Positions 11,479 to 22,194 are shown, counted from the first letter of the stretch. The stretch is DNA of 64,000 nt from Branchiostoma floridae (GCF_000003815.2 NC_049994.1:15855711-15919710), one strand, 5' to 3'. Notes: generated by a model from the letters alone, not told the origin. Program-made: numbers and translations.

Positions 11479-13706
11479 GAACATATATATTGTTCATGTT
11501 GGCATCCATCAGTCGCTCGCCGTCTGCCTGGTCTGCACGTGACTTTTGAAGGTGAAGGATCCGGAGGTGTGTGCACTTCCTTCTCCACCCTTTCGTGTAC
11601 TGGCGCACCATTTAAGTCCCACAGGGACAAGACTTGCATTCCACGTGTAAGACGGCCCCAGCAGATGCAGGTTTGGTGTTCGGAGTTTCCGTCTCCTAGG
11701 AGGACTTCCGACGAAGGATGCAAGGGGTTCCTCCTACCCCTGACTCGTGTATAGCTGGTGCGTCATGCCCGAACATGCCCCTATGGCCTGCCACTGCCAC
11801 AAAGGCCTGTCATTGCCACTAGCCACAGCTAGCTACTCATTTACACTTGAGTTGAGTGAGGAAAGTCGTGTAAAGTGCCTTTTTTATAGGTGTAGTCAGT
11901 CACCAATAGAAGAATGAATAACTGAAAAACTGTAACTGAAAGTCATTTATGCCACGCGTCGAAAGATACGCCCCCCCCCCCTCTCGTGTTCACTATAACA
12001 CGTCCGGTAACTTTCTAGCGAAGACCAATTAGATCGCTGCTGGCAGGTCAACGGCATTCCTAAAGCCCCCTTTACAAATCAAGAATTTAGCTCGGGCGGG
12101 TTGTCAGCGAGCTCTAAATTACGAGGAGGTATGACCCTGATGCCGACGAAGAAACTCTGCCATTTGTGCGTAGGCATCAGGGTCATGACTCCTCGCCATT
12201 GAGAGTTCACTGCCCACGCATGCTATGTGAATATATGTCTACAAATGCCGCTATTTGTGCAGCAATCTGTAGGAGCCTGGTAGAAGCTAAGACCTTCCTA
12301 CGGACGTAGATATATACGTTCACGTGAACCCGNNNNNNNNNNNNNNNNNNNNNNNNNNNNNNNNNNNNNNNNNNNNNNNNNNNNNNNNNNNNNNNNNNNN
12401 NNNNNNNNNNNNNNNNNNNNNNNNNNNNNNNNNNNNNNNNNNNNNNNNNNNNNNNNNNNNNNNNNNNNNNNNNNNNNNNNNNNNNNNNNNNNNNNNNNNN
12501 NNNNNNNNNNNNNNNNNNNNNNNNNNNNNNNNNNNNCGGCCGAGCTAAATTCTTGATTTGTAAAGGGGGCTTAATGAATAAGGCAGTAACTGTCGAGTTG
12601 CGAGCGTACCATTCCTTATCATGTAGATGTAATGAACCTAGCAGTTATGTATATATAAAGTGGAAGCCAGTTAATTGCACAACGGATAATCGCACACTTC
12701 AGTTAATTGCACGAAATCATTAAGTCCATTGGTGGTGCGGTCCAGCTTAATAACTTCGCTTTGCTGCACCATTCGGATAATTGCACGAAATGCACTGGCA
12801 AATGGGGTGTGCAATTAAACGGCTTTTACTGTACCATTCTTTTCACTTCTTGCAGCAAATCATGACAGAAAGATGCAGGAGGTCATCTTTGGTGGGAAAG
12901 GAGAAGAACCTGGAAAATTCATAACTAATTACGGAGTGGCCGTGTCAGCTGACAATGAGATATTTGTGACTGACTTATTTAACAATAGAGTTCAAGTCTT
13001 CAGCATAAATGGGACTTATCTCCGTCTCTTCACAACGGTAGTGCCGGGTAGAGATAAGAAAATCCATCCCTTAAGTATTGCTATTGACGTGGATCCTGGC
13101 TACCTGTGGGTAGTGGGGAGTAGAGATATATTTCCCACCGATACTGATGCACTTGTCGTTAAGTACAGTAGGGGCGGACTACCCGTAAAGAAGTTCGACG
13201 TACGGTTCGTGTGCCGTTATCGCCATCCCAGCCTTGCGATTGACGCGCGCAACAACAAAGTTATCTTGGGAGAGGGACATACAATAATGATGTTCCAGCC
13301 AAATGGCTCGCTCGTTCGGAGTTTTGAAGTGTTCAGCAAAGAGATTACCCATAAACTAGTCGGCGGAGTCGTGTCGGACATGAAGGGAAATATTCTGCTT
13401 ACGGACTCCTATAGAAGCATTATGAAGTACAGTCATTCTGGAGAGAAGATATTGGAATTTCAAACCAGTGGAGGCCAACTGCTTGACCCTGAAGGTATTT
13501 GCGTGGACTCCTTGGGTCGCATCATCGTAGCAAACAAAGCCCAAAACAGGGTGGATATGTTCACAAGCCGCGGGGAGTTTGTCCGTACTGTCGCGAACAC
13601 TACACACCCGTGGGGTCTCTCCATGGGACCGGATGGACAGTTGGTGGTGACTGACCCATTTGGCGCCACTGTGACTGTTTTTCCACGCCACATGGTGTTT
13701 CCGTGA
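8335..13706 (+). CDS. NHL-propeller single-pass membrane protein, copy 2
   Basis: Five exons give 855 aa: 8335-9775, 10154-10263, 10872-10959, 11116-11193, 12856-13706. The start ATG (context CACCATGT) is the first in frame; a second Met follows at codon 9. Residues 140-285 contain about nine tandem 16-17-aa units of the form NPMYTQSTMNPPPNDD. Strict NPxY appears six times in the tail, with variants NSMY, NQMY and NPMH. Three PYAxxYxxxD repeats follow. The transmembrane helix is about residues 492-511, from an exon of exactly 110 bp as in the other copies. The linker has an extra 78-bp exon not found in copies 1 and 3. The C-terminal NHL domain has NNRVQVF and GRIIVANKAQNRVDMF blades. Intron 4 carries several MITEs and the 204-bp gap. 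NPxY motifs are known to bind PTB domains and clathrin adaptors; this supports a cytoplasmic tail but is inference here. Confidence 0.8.
10396..10485 (+). repeat. Duplicated 3' edge of exon 2 with its splice donor
   Basis: This block repeats the last ~45 bp of copy 2 exon 2 (CTGGCTATTCTTTGATACC) plus the donor GGTAAGCTTCCGTCTTG and about 45 bp of intron, 177 bp downstream of the real donor. It has no acceptor of its own in view, so it is probably a non-functional decoy. Confidence 0.8.
11271..11435. mobile_element. Tigger/pogo-like MITE
   Basis: The ends TACAGTAGAAGCCGCTTAA and its inverted partner (GGCCTCTACTGTA) are flanked by TA dinucleotides. CAGT-type ends plus a TA target site resemble pogo/Tigger elements. 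An (AT)n tract follows directly. A related, more diverged copy lies at 12655-12833. Confidence 0.6.
11843..11890 (-). mobile_element. SINE 3' core fragment
   Basis: The stretch GAGTGAGGAAAGTCGTGTAA is the reverse complement of the conserved core seen in the fuller SINE-like copy at 31553-31823. Upstream bases (11500-11842) show no other recognisable feature. Confidence 0.45.
12061..12573. mobile_element. MITE with ~34-bp TIRs, contains assembly gap
   Basis: The left end (TAAAGCCCCCTTTACAAATC) and the right end are inverted copies that continue through GAATTTAGCTCGG. Within it, 12265-12332 carries one arm of the CTGGTAGAAGCTA fold-back family also seen at 18.4 kb. The rest is hidden by Ns (12333-12536). 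It lies in intron 4 of NHL copy 2. Confidence 0.75.
12655..12833. mobile_element. Tigger/pogo-like MITE, second copy
   Basis: Inverted ends are related to those at 11271-11435 (GTGGAAGCCAGTTAATTGCA on the left, GGCTTTTACTG on the right), with internal repeats of TAATTGCACGAAAT. It ends 22 bp before the NHL exon of copy 2, so it abuts the acceptor region. Confidence 0.55.
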
Positions 13707-13796
13707 TACTTTGCAGACTGAGGTAATAGTAGTAGTTCCTTACACTCCTTTCTATTACCCAAAACATACATGTATACAATAGCTTTACCAGTGAGA

Positions 13797-13893
13797 CGTT
13801 GGGTCTCGCCATGGGACCGGATGGACAGTTGGTGGTGACTGACCCATTTGGCGCCACTGTGACTATATTTCCACGCCACATGGTGTTTCCTAG
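13797..13893 (+). pseudogene. Duplicated 3' end of the NHL exon
   Basis: About 97 bp repeat the last 32 codons of copy 2 (GPDGQLVVTDPFGATVT), followed by a second 3' flank that resembles the 3' flank of copy 1. The stop codon is changed (TGA to AGA). It looks like a partial duplication or gene-conversion product downstream of the real stop at 13706. Confidence 0.8.
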
Positions 13894-14099
13894 ATACTCT
13901 CCAGTATGTGAGACACCGCTCTGCCACACCTCAGATACTAGTAGCTCCTGACACTCCTTTCTATTACCCACATAACATAATAAGATACTTAGTACTAGTT
14001 CTACCAGCGAGTCGAGAACTGGTTCCGCTGGTCTTCAGAGTTCTATTTTCTCTTTGTCAGTGATGAATGCTGTCTGAAGCATCCGATTCTGTTTTGACT

Positions 14100-14790
14100 T
14101 ATTGCGGAAAGTTTTGACTCATGAAGAAGTGGTCACTAGCACATGTTTGCATATCAATGGCAGGTGGTCCTATTGTAGAAGTGGTCACTTGCACAGGTTT
14201 GATTGTATAACAATGGCCAGATGGTCCTTATGAAGAAGTTGCCACTTGCACAGGTTTGATTGTATAACAATGGCCAGGTAGTTACTCGTACAATTTTGAC
14301 TGTATATCAATGGCCAGGTGGTCCTTATGTAAAAGTGGTCTCTTGCACAGGTTTGATTGTATAACAATGGCCAGGTAGTCACTCGTACAAGTTTGACTGT
14401 ATATCAATGGCCAGATGGTCCGTATGTAGAAGGGATCACATGCACAGGTTTGATTGTATAACAATGGCCAGATGGTCCTTATGTAGAAATGATCACATGC
14501 ACAGGTTTGATTGTATAACAATGGCCAGGTAGTCACTCGTACAAGTTTGACTGTATATCAATGGCCAGATGGTCCTTATGTAGAAGTGATCACATGCACA
14601 GGTTTGATTGTATAACAATGGCCAGATGGTCCTTATGTAGAAGTGATCACATGCACAGGTTTGATTGTATAACAATGGCCAGGTAGTCACTTGTACAATT
14701 TTGACTGTATATTAATAGCCAGGTGGTCCTTATGTAGAAGTGGTCACTTGTACAGGTTTGACTGTTTATTAGGTACCTGATCCTTATGAG
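14100..14790. repeat. Minisatellite, ~58/39-bp modules, block 2
   Basis: At least ten modules are present. Spacings of the GGTTTGATTGTATAA core are 57-58 bp, or 97 bp where a 39-bp ACTCGTACAAGTTTGACTG module is interposed. These arrays give runs of spurious open frames on the minus strand. Confidence 0.9.
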
Positions 14791-15816
14791 TTATGTTGAA
14801 ATGGTCACATGTACACAAGGTGCACTTTATATGAATATTCAACAATGCCAAAACATCTGTCCACGTCTAGTGACGAATAAGTTGGGCGAGTCCACTTCAA
14901 TCACTCCCAGAGGAGGGAAACTTAACGCAATGGGAATTCTAACTTTATTAAGACATAACTTGTATGATTGTGTCTTCACAAAACCGACCCAGTGAATGTT
15001 ATTTAACTACTTATTAGAGTTATCGTCAAATGTCATGACCATTAGAATGTGCCCCTTTGTGACAGCACAGTGTTCAAGTCTCAATTTGTTTATTCAATAT
15101 TTTTGACCACCTACACATATCATGTCTCGGCCCTGAGTCAGTCTCATAATCAGTTGTCCTGCTGAGTGCTAGCCGATTCTAGAAGCTTTACCGTAAATAC
15201 TGAATCCTTGTTCTTTATCGGATGTACAACTTTCTCATGCCAATTCATAGGATGCCAATTTATAAGATATTTGTTCTTACGGATTCGATGTAGAAACACA
15301 TTCGTATGTACTATTCCCAGGACATTTACATGCTATTTTATTTGGTGCAAATTGTTTACATCATGTAGTTATATCCGATCTTCTGAAGGACCACAAATAA
15401 ATTAACAAACCTATACATGCCTTTCAACAACACTGTTATCGTTATCATACAAAGGGGATCTTCCGTTAAGTAAATTTCCCCGCGAACGTATATTTTTCCA
15501 CAAAGAAAGAAAAACGAAAAATGAATGACCGTTTAACCATAAGTTAGCAAAAAAGTACCATATCAACATAACGAGTTGTTTCAATAGAGTAGATGTATCT
15601 GATTATATGAAGTACCCCAGGACTAAGCTATACTATGATTTCAACGCGACGTTTCACATGGGCAATCAACAACTTTGGGGAATTGTTCAGATTAACTTTC
15701 TAGAAGTTTCCACACCACGAAAAATGGAAAAATGTGGCTAGAGGAAACTGTATTCAGTGAAAGATGCGGTATACCAATTTGTGACGAACCCTAAAACAAC
15801 ATCAGGTAAAAACAAC

Positions 15817-15912
15817 ATGTCAGCTGCAACTCCAACAAGTTTTTCAAATCTTAGCATTGATATGAATTGTCTGGTATCAGAAGATGACTCGTGGGCTGCT
15901 TCATCTACATAG
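15817..15912 (+). CDS. Small conserved upstream ORF, NHL copy 3
   Basis: 31 codons, identical to the copy 2 upstream ORF except one residue (Val for Ala), ending in TAG at the same place. See the copy 2 entry for possible roles. Confidence 0.35.
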   Translation: MSAATPTSFSNLSIDMNCLVSEDDSWAASST

Positions 15913-16430
15913 ACATTAATTTGTTCGTCTGTCCACTGACGTTTTCAGTGGGAGGTGAAACTAATACAGTGCACACAGCCATACAGCATTCGCGATAAAA
16001 ACTGTTCACGTGTACGGCACGTAAGATAATCAATGAAGTGAGAAGAAAGAGACGTCGAGTAACGGGAAGGTTTGAAACCTTGGAAAAAGACCACAGAATT
16101 GTTGCAAAGAGCTGTCTGTTATCACCGGCAGATACCGCATTCTTTACATCATAATCGTAACGTTCTTCCAATCTTTGCACTGATATGAACTGTCTGGTAT
16201 CAGAAGATGACTCGTGGGCTGCTTCATCTACATAGAGATTAATTTGCTTGTCTGTCCATTGACGTTTTCAGTGGGCGGTGAAACTAATACAGTGCACACA
16301 GCCATACAGCATTCGCGATAAAAACTGTTCACGTGTACGGCACGTAAGATAATCAATGAAGTGAGAAGAAAAAGACGTCGATTAACGGGAAGGTTTGAAA
16401 CTTTGGAAAAAAATCATAGAACTGGGACTG
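15852..16430. repeat. 323-bp direct duplication of the NHL 5' flank
   Basis: The segment starting near GATATGAATTGTCTGGTATC (15859) recurs 323 bp later (16182) and both copies run through ACAGTGCACACAGCCATACA and GAAGAAA(G/A)AGACGTCG. Copy 2 has one unit of this flank. Two promoter or 5' UTR units therefore sit in front of copy 3. Confidence 0.9.
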
Positions 16431-16508
16431 CCTGATTCGACAGGCAGATACCACATTCTTCATTCCTCACATCAAAATCGTAACGTGCCGTCCAGAGGTC
16501 TCGAAGCC

Positions 16509-19500
16509 ATGGCTGAAGATTTATCCCCTGATGCCACATTTTTGAGTGAAAGTATAGCAACACCAGGTGCAGAGGCTGCGCAGTCTCTCTCCAGGTAAGC
16601 TGGCGGAGGTGGCAATCTCTACATTTCCGGTAAATCTGAGGAAGATGAACAAGAAGATGAACAAGAACTCTCTATAAAATGCGATGCTTCAGCTGAGAAC
16701 AGACAAACGATCAACATCAGTGCTGGTGATTTTGATACTTACGCCATTGCATACATATGTAAGGTTGATAGTGCATGCAGCATGAAGAAAACATCGGACG
16801 AGACGAAAACGGAACCCTTGGTGTCCAACAATGATAACAACATGAACTTGGCAGGGAACAATGGTACTGACACTTTCAAGGGTAACACGCGCAGTAACAA
16901 GTCCAGGGATCCAAATCCAATGTACACACATAAAAACACGGACCCTTATCTGGTGTCCACCCCAAAAAACGTTAACCCTAATCCGATGTACCTGCCAAGC
17001 ACCATGAACCCCCCTCCAAACGAAATTAACCCTAATCCGATGTACCTGCCAAGCACCACGGAGCCAAACGTCAGTCCTGGACCCGCCTCCAAGTCAAACA
17101 ACAACGATCGCTGCATCCAGCCATCAGCTGATAACAGTCAGCAAGATGAAGAAGCCAAGTTAACGCCAGCTAACAACGAAAATGCTTGCCTTCAGCCGTA
17201 TGCTGTTACAAAACTGCAAGATGAGGAAGTGGACACTGTTGTTGAGAACAATCACTGTATCCAACCATATGCTTTTAGATGCATAAAACGTAATAAAACC
17301 GTCTTAAAATCATCTAACTGTGATGCCGCCAAGCCCTATGCTTTTGGATACCAAGAAGATGACTTCGACTCAGCTAAGAGCTGTGGTTATTCCTGCACCC
17401 AACCATATGCTGTTAAATACCAGGCAGACGATGGCACTGATGTCGGGCCAGTTGACTGTAGTGTCATCCAGCCATATGCAGTTGGATACCAGGAACATGA
17501 TAATGATTATCCACTTCCAGGGACTGATGTAACAGCCAAAAATGGACATACAGCCTCACTCGGTATAAATTCTGATGATGTGGACATTAAACCATATGCT
17601 GTTAGATATCAAGAACATGACGATAGTGGTAATGATAACCCATCCTCAATAACTGATGCCGCCTCTGGTGATGACGAAGTCGACATTACACCGTATGCTA
17701 CCGCATACATGGACCAGGATGACATGGCGTGTGGCACAACTTCAGGGGATACTCAAACAAAGGACCCATTCCAGAAGCGGACAGATGCTACATACAGCAA
17801 CAACGATGTCAACGATGCTTTACATCGGAATCCGATGTATGTGCCAAACGCTCAACGACAGGAAGCTTTCGGTACGAAATTTTTACATTTTAAAGCCCCT
17901 GTCCTGCTGATAATCATTTTGTATTTTGCCCTTCTTAGCTGGTTAATTAATCAGATCAGTAAAACTTGACATATTTTGTTCTCAATCATAGTCGATATGC
18001 AATAGGATAGTTTTATCTAAACTTACTGTGTGTAAAAAATTATTTTAAGATTGAATTTGAAAATTGTTTAAGGCCCTAAAATACATTGGGTTCCTTTGAT
18101 ATTTTCTGTTCAACGCTTTGAAGGCGTAATATATTTTCCAGGGTGTGCATATGGCCGGCTGGACCGGGTACTGAAGCCAGCTGCAGTCCTAACGCTTTTC
18201 ATCTCCGCTGGAATCTTTTTCTGGTTATTCTTTACCTATACCACATCAGTGGTAAGTTGTGTATTCCGGACTTGTCTTGTTGTCCCTTTCCTGCCGATTA
18301 TGTCCGTTGATTTGTTTAGTACTACCAGTTCCTGAATATTTCAGACAATACATGTTGATCTTGTACAAATAGGGTCCAAATGAATGCAGCATGTTGACAT
18401 TTGAATAGAAATGCATAGGGTAGAAGCGTTACATACCTTAAGCCGGGTTCACGTGCACGTATATATCTATGTCCGTATGAAGTTCTTAGCTTCTACCAGG
18501 CTCCACAGCTTGCTGCAAAAATAGGGGAAATTGTAGAAATATAAACACATAACATGCCAGCGGAGTTAACTGGCCGAGGATTCAGCTGATTCCACTGGCA
18601 TGTTATCTGGCCGAATTATCTAGCGACCTGTGGAGCCTGGTAGAGGCTAGGACTGACATCATATGGACTCGAATATATACGCACTCAAACATTGATCTTT
18701 TCACATGCCACAATCTGGCCAGTGTTCAGATGACATGATATTAAAATATATCTCCAGCCGTCAGCGACAATGGGCACTGCACTCACAACTGGTCACTCTA
18801 CTCCGGACACTGCCCCAACCCCTGGCCATTTTGCTCCGGACACTTCCTTCACCAGTGGTCACACTCCTCTGGACAGCGCCCCCACCACTGGTCAGCCAGC
18901 CTGTTGCAGTTCCAACAGGACGACCATCAGGACGGCATCTTCTGAGGGAGCAGCACCCAGACAGAAGTCGTCGGTCTCCTACGAGTCACAACATGAAGGT
19001 GAATCTATTTACTGTGTGTGGGGGGGGGGGGGGGGGTATTTTTCCCGAGCAAAAACCCTGTTTCGCCACCGTTTCCCCTGTTGGGTCCTTTGGGCCTTAC
19101 TCTTCGCAAGAAATTCAGCTTGTCTCAATCATGATGTTTTTGACCAGAAGAGATGCTGTTAGGTACAATTTAACCCGTAACCTTGTAGTGACCTTCGGGT
19201 CACACCTTGAAATGACCTTCAGCCCTTGTTACGTGGTGACCATTAAGTAAAAAAAAAACATATCAAAGAAGCGCCAAATCGTTGTAAATGTCTCTTGGTT
19301 GTGTAAAAATGCACTTAATCGACGAATCGGATGGTTCTATCTACAGAAGTGACTCTACTTATTTCTGAAATTAGTGGAATATTAATCTTCCAACCCTTGT
19401 ACTGTTACAACTGTCCAAGTCTAATGCCTGGTCATACGTTATAGACTGTTTCATTTGCTAAATAAAGATTATAAATCATTACAGTAAACCATGGCAGATA

Positions 19501-20329
19501 CAAGACGACGAAGACAACCTTTGGTGGGAGGGGCAGAGACCCGGGAAAATTTGGCGAGATCTCTGGAGTGGCCGTATCTCCCGATAATGAGATATTTGTG
19601 AGTGACTCTCAAACCAACCGTGTCCAAGTCTTTGACATGAACGGGGCCTTTCTCCGCAGCTTCACGATACTGCCGTCAGATATATACTGTATAGTAAACC
19701 CTGCTGATATTGCAGTTGACGGAAAAGGCAACATATGGGCAGTTGATCCGAGTATCTTTGCCAGTTCCTGTCCGCATGTTGTAGTGCAGTATAGTCGAGA
19801 CGGCCGGCCAATGTCCAAGTTTAAGGTGGGCTTTAGTCGAAGTACTGTTCCATCTGCACACATTGCTGTTGACGTACGCAATGACAAAATCATCGTCGGA
19901 GAGAAAGATGAGATAATGATATTTGAACCCAACGGCTCGCTTGTTCGTAGGTTTGTAGAAGCGAACCTGAAAATGGGTGGCGTCACGTCGTCCATGGCGG
20001 GAAATGTCCTGGTTACGGACTACGTTAGCAAAGTCATGGTGTACGATTCCTCAGGCGTCTTATTATCTAAATTTGGAATCTGGGGAACCATACAAGGAAA
20101 ACTATGGACACCCCTAGGGATTTGTGTGGATCCCTTGGGTCGCATCATTGTGGCAAACAATGTGAACAACCGGGTAGACATGTTCACAAGCGGCGGGGAG
20201 TTTGTCCGTACTGTCGCGAACATTACAAACCCGTGGCGTATGGCTATGGGTTCGCATGGACAGTTGGTGGTGATTAACGTGAAAAACAGCAATGTAAGCA
20301 TCTTCCTGCGTCACAGGGTACTTCCTTGA
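16509..20329 (+). CDS. NHL-propeller membrane protein, copy 3 (in-frame stop near the 5' end)
   Basis: Exons: 16509 or 16782 to 17871, 18142-18251, 18758-18998, 19485-20329. The ATG homologous to the copy 2 start is GTG here. From the next Met (16509) the frame is open for 29 codons, then hits TAA at 16596, where copy 2 has CAA. The same frame continues beyond. Starting at Met 16782 gives 761 aa. The tail has four NPMY motifs and seven PYA repeats. The transmembrane helix (about 376-395 in that numbering) is preceded by Arg/Lys residues (GRLDRVLK), which favours cytoplasmic N terminus. The 241-bp linker exon encodes 3-4 repeats of TxGHxxPDT type, mucin-like. The NHL domain is complete. It may be active through the downstream Met or splicing, or be a young pseudogene. 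Confidence 0.7.
18449..18686. mobile_element. Fold-back MITE in intron 2 of NHL copy 3
   Basis: Arms of about 60 bp run from ACGTGCACGTATATATC through TTCTACCAGGCTCC and return inverted (GGAGCCTGGTAGAGGCTA ... GAATATATACGC). A second, internal palindrome is built on CATGCCAG/CTGGCATG. One arm is shared with the gap-containing element at 12.3 kb. Confidence 0.7.
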
Positions 20330-21031
20330 TGTGAGAAGACCAGTGAAGAAAGAATCGATCTGACATTTGTAAATATAGTGTGCATCACTCATCACTTGTG
20401 TCAAATTGCTATTGGTCATGGGTGAGCAGACATTTGTTATCAGTAGAAATCTAAACCCACTTGGGAGATTAACATTTTTTATTTCTTTTACTTTTTTAAA
20501 GTTTTGTGTTACACTAACCGTTTTCGCATACTGATTGGTGCTGTTTTCGCATAGTGATTCGTGCGCATCACATAAGATTCGTACGAATTTTATAAGGTTC
20601 GTGCAAAAGCTTAGGTACCCCTGATGACAACCGAGAAGGTTCTTCCCTGATATGAATTGTCTGGTATCAGAAGGTGACTCGTGGGCTGACAGATTGGTTT
20701 TTGTTTTCTTGGGGCTTGATGTAGATGACATGAAGATTGCTTTTTGTCTGTATTAGACACTTTGGCAGGATGATTGACGTATAGATTTTTTTCGTGGGGG
20801 CTCAGTCTGTATGAAGATTGGTTTTGTCTGTATCAGACTCGTGGGCTGGATGATTTACATATGGATGATTTTTTTTCGTGGAGGCTCAATCGGTATTGAA
20901 GCTGTCAAAATTTGTAACTTTATCTCACGTGGCACCAAAAATGAATAAACAAACAAACCTATGTTAGAATTACCATTAACTATACTGTCTAAGAAAGTCT
21001 TGCGAAGCTAAATATTCCCCGAAAGGAAAGA
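20330..21031. other. Degenerate 5'-flank repeats between NHL copies 3 and 4
   Basis: The motif GATATGAATTGTCTGGTATC recurs at 20651, and two shorter decayed units (CTCGTGGGCTGGATGAT-like, TTTTTTTCGTGG) follow at about 20750 and 20820. No gene is recognised. Confidence 0.6.
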
Positions 21032-21863
21032 ATGGACAATCTAAAGACTAAAGAATCTAAAATTTATCAAGAGAAATATCATAGCATATCAGAATCGCAA
21101 ACAATACAACATGTCAACAACTACCCAGCCAGGGTATCAATTACTCTGAGCACTTGTATAACATGTATCTTAGCGCTGATATGGATTTTCTGGTATCCGA
21201 AGAGGATCCGTGACCAGCTCATTTACATACAAATCAATTGCTTTTAAATTAGTCTGGCGACGTTACCATTTTTTCAGTGGACAATCATGGTTATGTACAT
21301 GTTGCAAAATACCATAAGTACGGCCTGCCTATAAAGAAATTTGATGTGAGCTTCATGACTCGCGATCCCCATCCCAGCATTGCGATAGACCTGCGCAATA
21401 ACAAATTTATCGTGGGAGAGGAGATACAATCATGTTGTTCCAGCCTGATGGCTCTCTCGTCAGGAGTTTTAGAGGTTTAATCAAAACGCACAGCGTGTTC
21501 ATCCGTGGAGTCGTATCGAACAGATATGGTAATATCCTGTTCATGGACTCCTATAGAAGCGTTAAGGTGTACCATCACTACGGAGACAAGATATCCGAAT
21601 TTGGAACTGTTGGACGCGGCGAAGGCCAACTGAGGACCCCCACGGGTATCTGTATGGACAAATCGGGTCGAATCATCGTCGCTAATCATGGCCACAACCG
21701 TGTAGACATGTTCACAATCGGCGGGAAGTTTGTCCGTACTGTGGTGAACATTACAAACCCGTGGGGCGTCGCCATGGGTCCGGATGGACAGTTGGTGGTG
21801 ACTAACACATTTACATACACTGTAACTATCTTTCCTGATATATATACTCTTCTAGTGCCCTAA
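21032..21863 (+). pseudogene. NHL family copy 4, truncated and frameshifted
   Basis: The 5' part (21032-21247) is an open frame of 71 codons with one hydrophobic stretch, lying over sequence related to the 5' flank of copies 2 and 3. An acceptor-like TTTTTTCAG (to 21277) leads straight into the middle of the NHL domain: the first blades are missing. A 1-bp deletion near 21425 shifts the frame (compare GGAGAGGGACATACAATAATG in copy 2), after which NHL blades continue to a stop at 21863. Deletion plus frameshift indicate a dead copy, unless the short frame is expressed alone. Confidence 0.75.
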
Positions 21864-21892
21864 CTCCCTCCCTCCTTTAGTGAAAGAATGTA

Positions 21893-22012
21893 AGAAGGAA
21901 GGAAGGAAGGAAGGAAGGAAGGAAGGAAGGAAGGAAGGAAGGAAGGAAGGAAGGAAGGAAGGAAGGAAGGAAGGAAGGAAGGAAGGAAGGAAGGAAGGAA
22001 GGAAGGAAGGAA
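21893..22012. repeat. (GGAA)n microsatellite
   Basis: About 30 uninterrupted GGAA units directly follow the end of NHL copy 4. Confidence 0.97.
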
Positions 22013-22194
22013 GTAGTTGAATGTGTAGTTTGTATTTTTCTTATATGATCTGCACTGTTTTCAGTATTGATGCTTTTTCTTTCTTAAAGAAACAAAAGTG
22101 TATGACAAACATGTGGCTCCATATGCCGCTTCAGCGCAATATAATAATTTAATTCATTCCTTCGTTCGTTCAGTCTTCTTTCTTTATTTCTCAG

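Larger units (their letters stand above)
13894..16508. other. Intergenic DNA between NHL copies 2 and 3
   Basis: It mirrors the copy 1-2 spacer: minisatellite (14100-14790), the block that is the empty site for the hAT MITE (about 15030), then the conserved 5' flank. The flank itself contains a 323-bp direct duplication. No additional gene is recognised. Confidence 0.7.
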
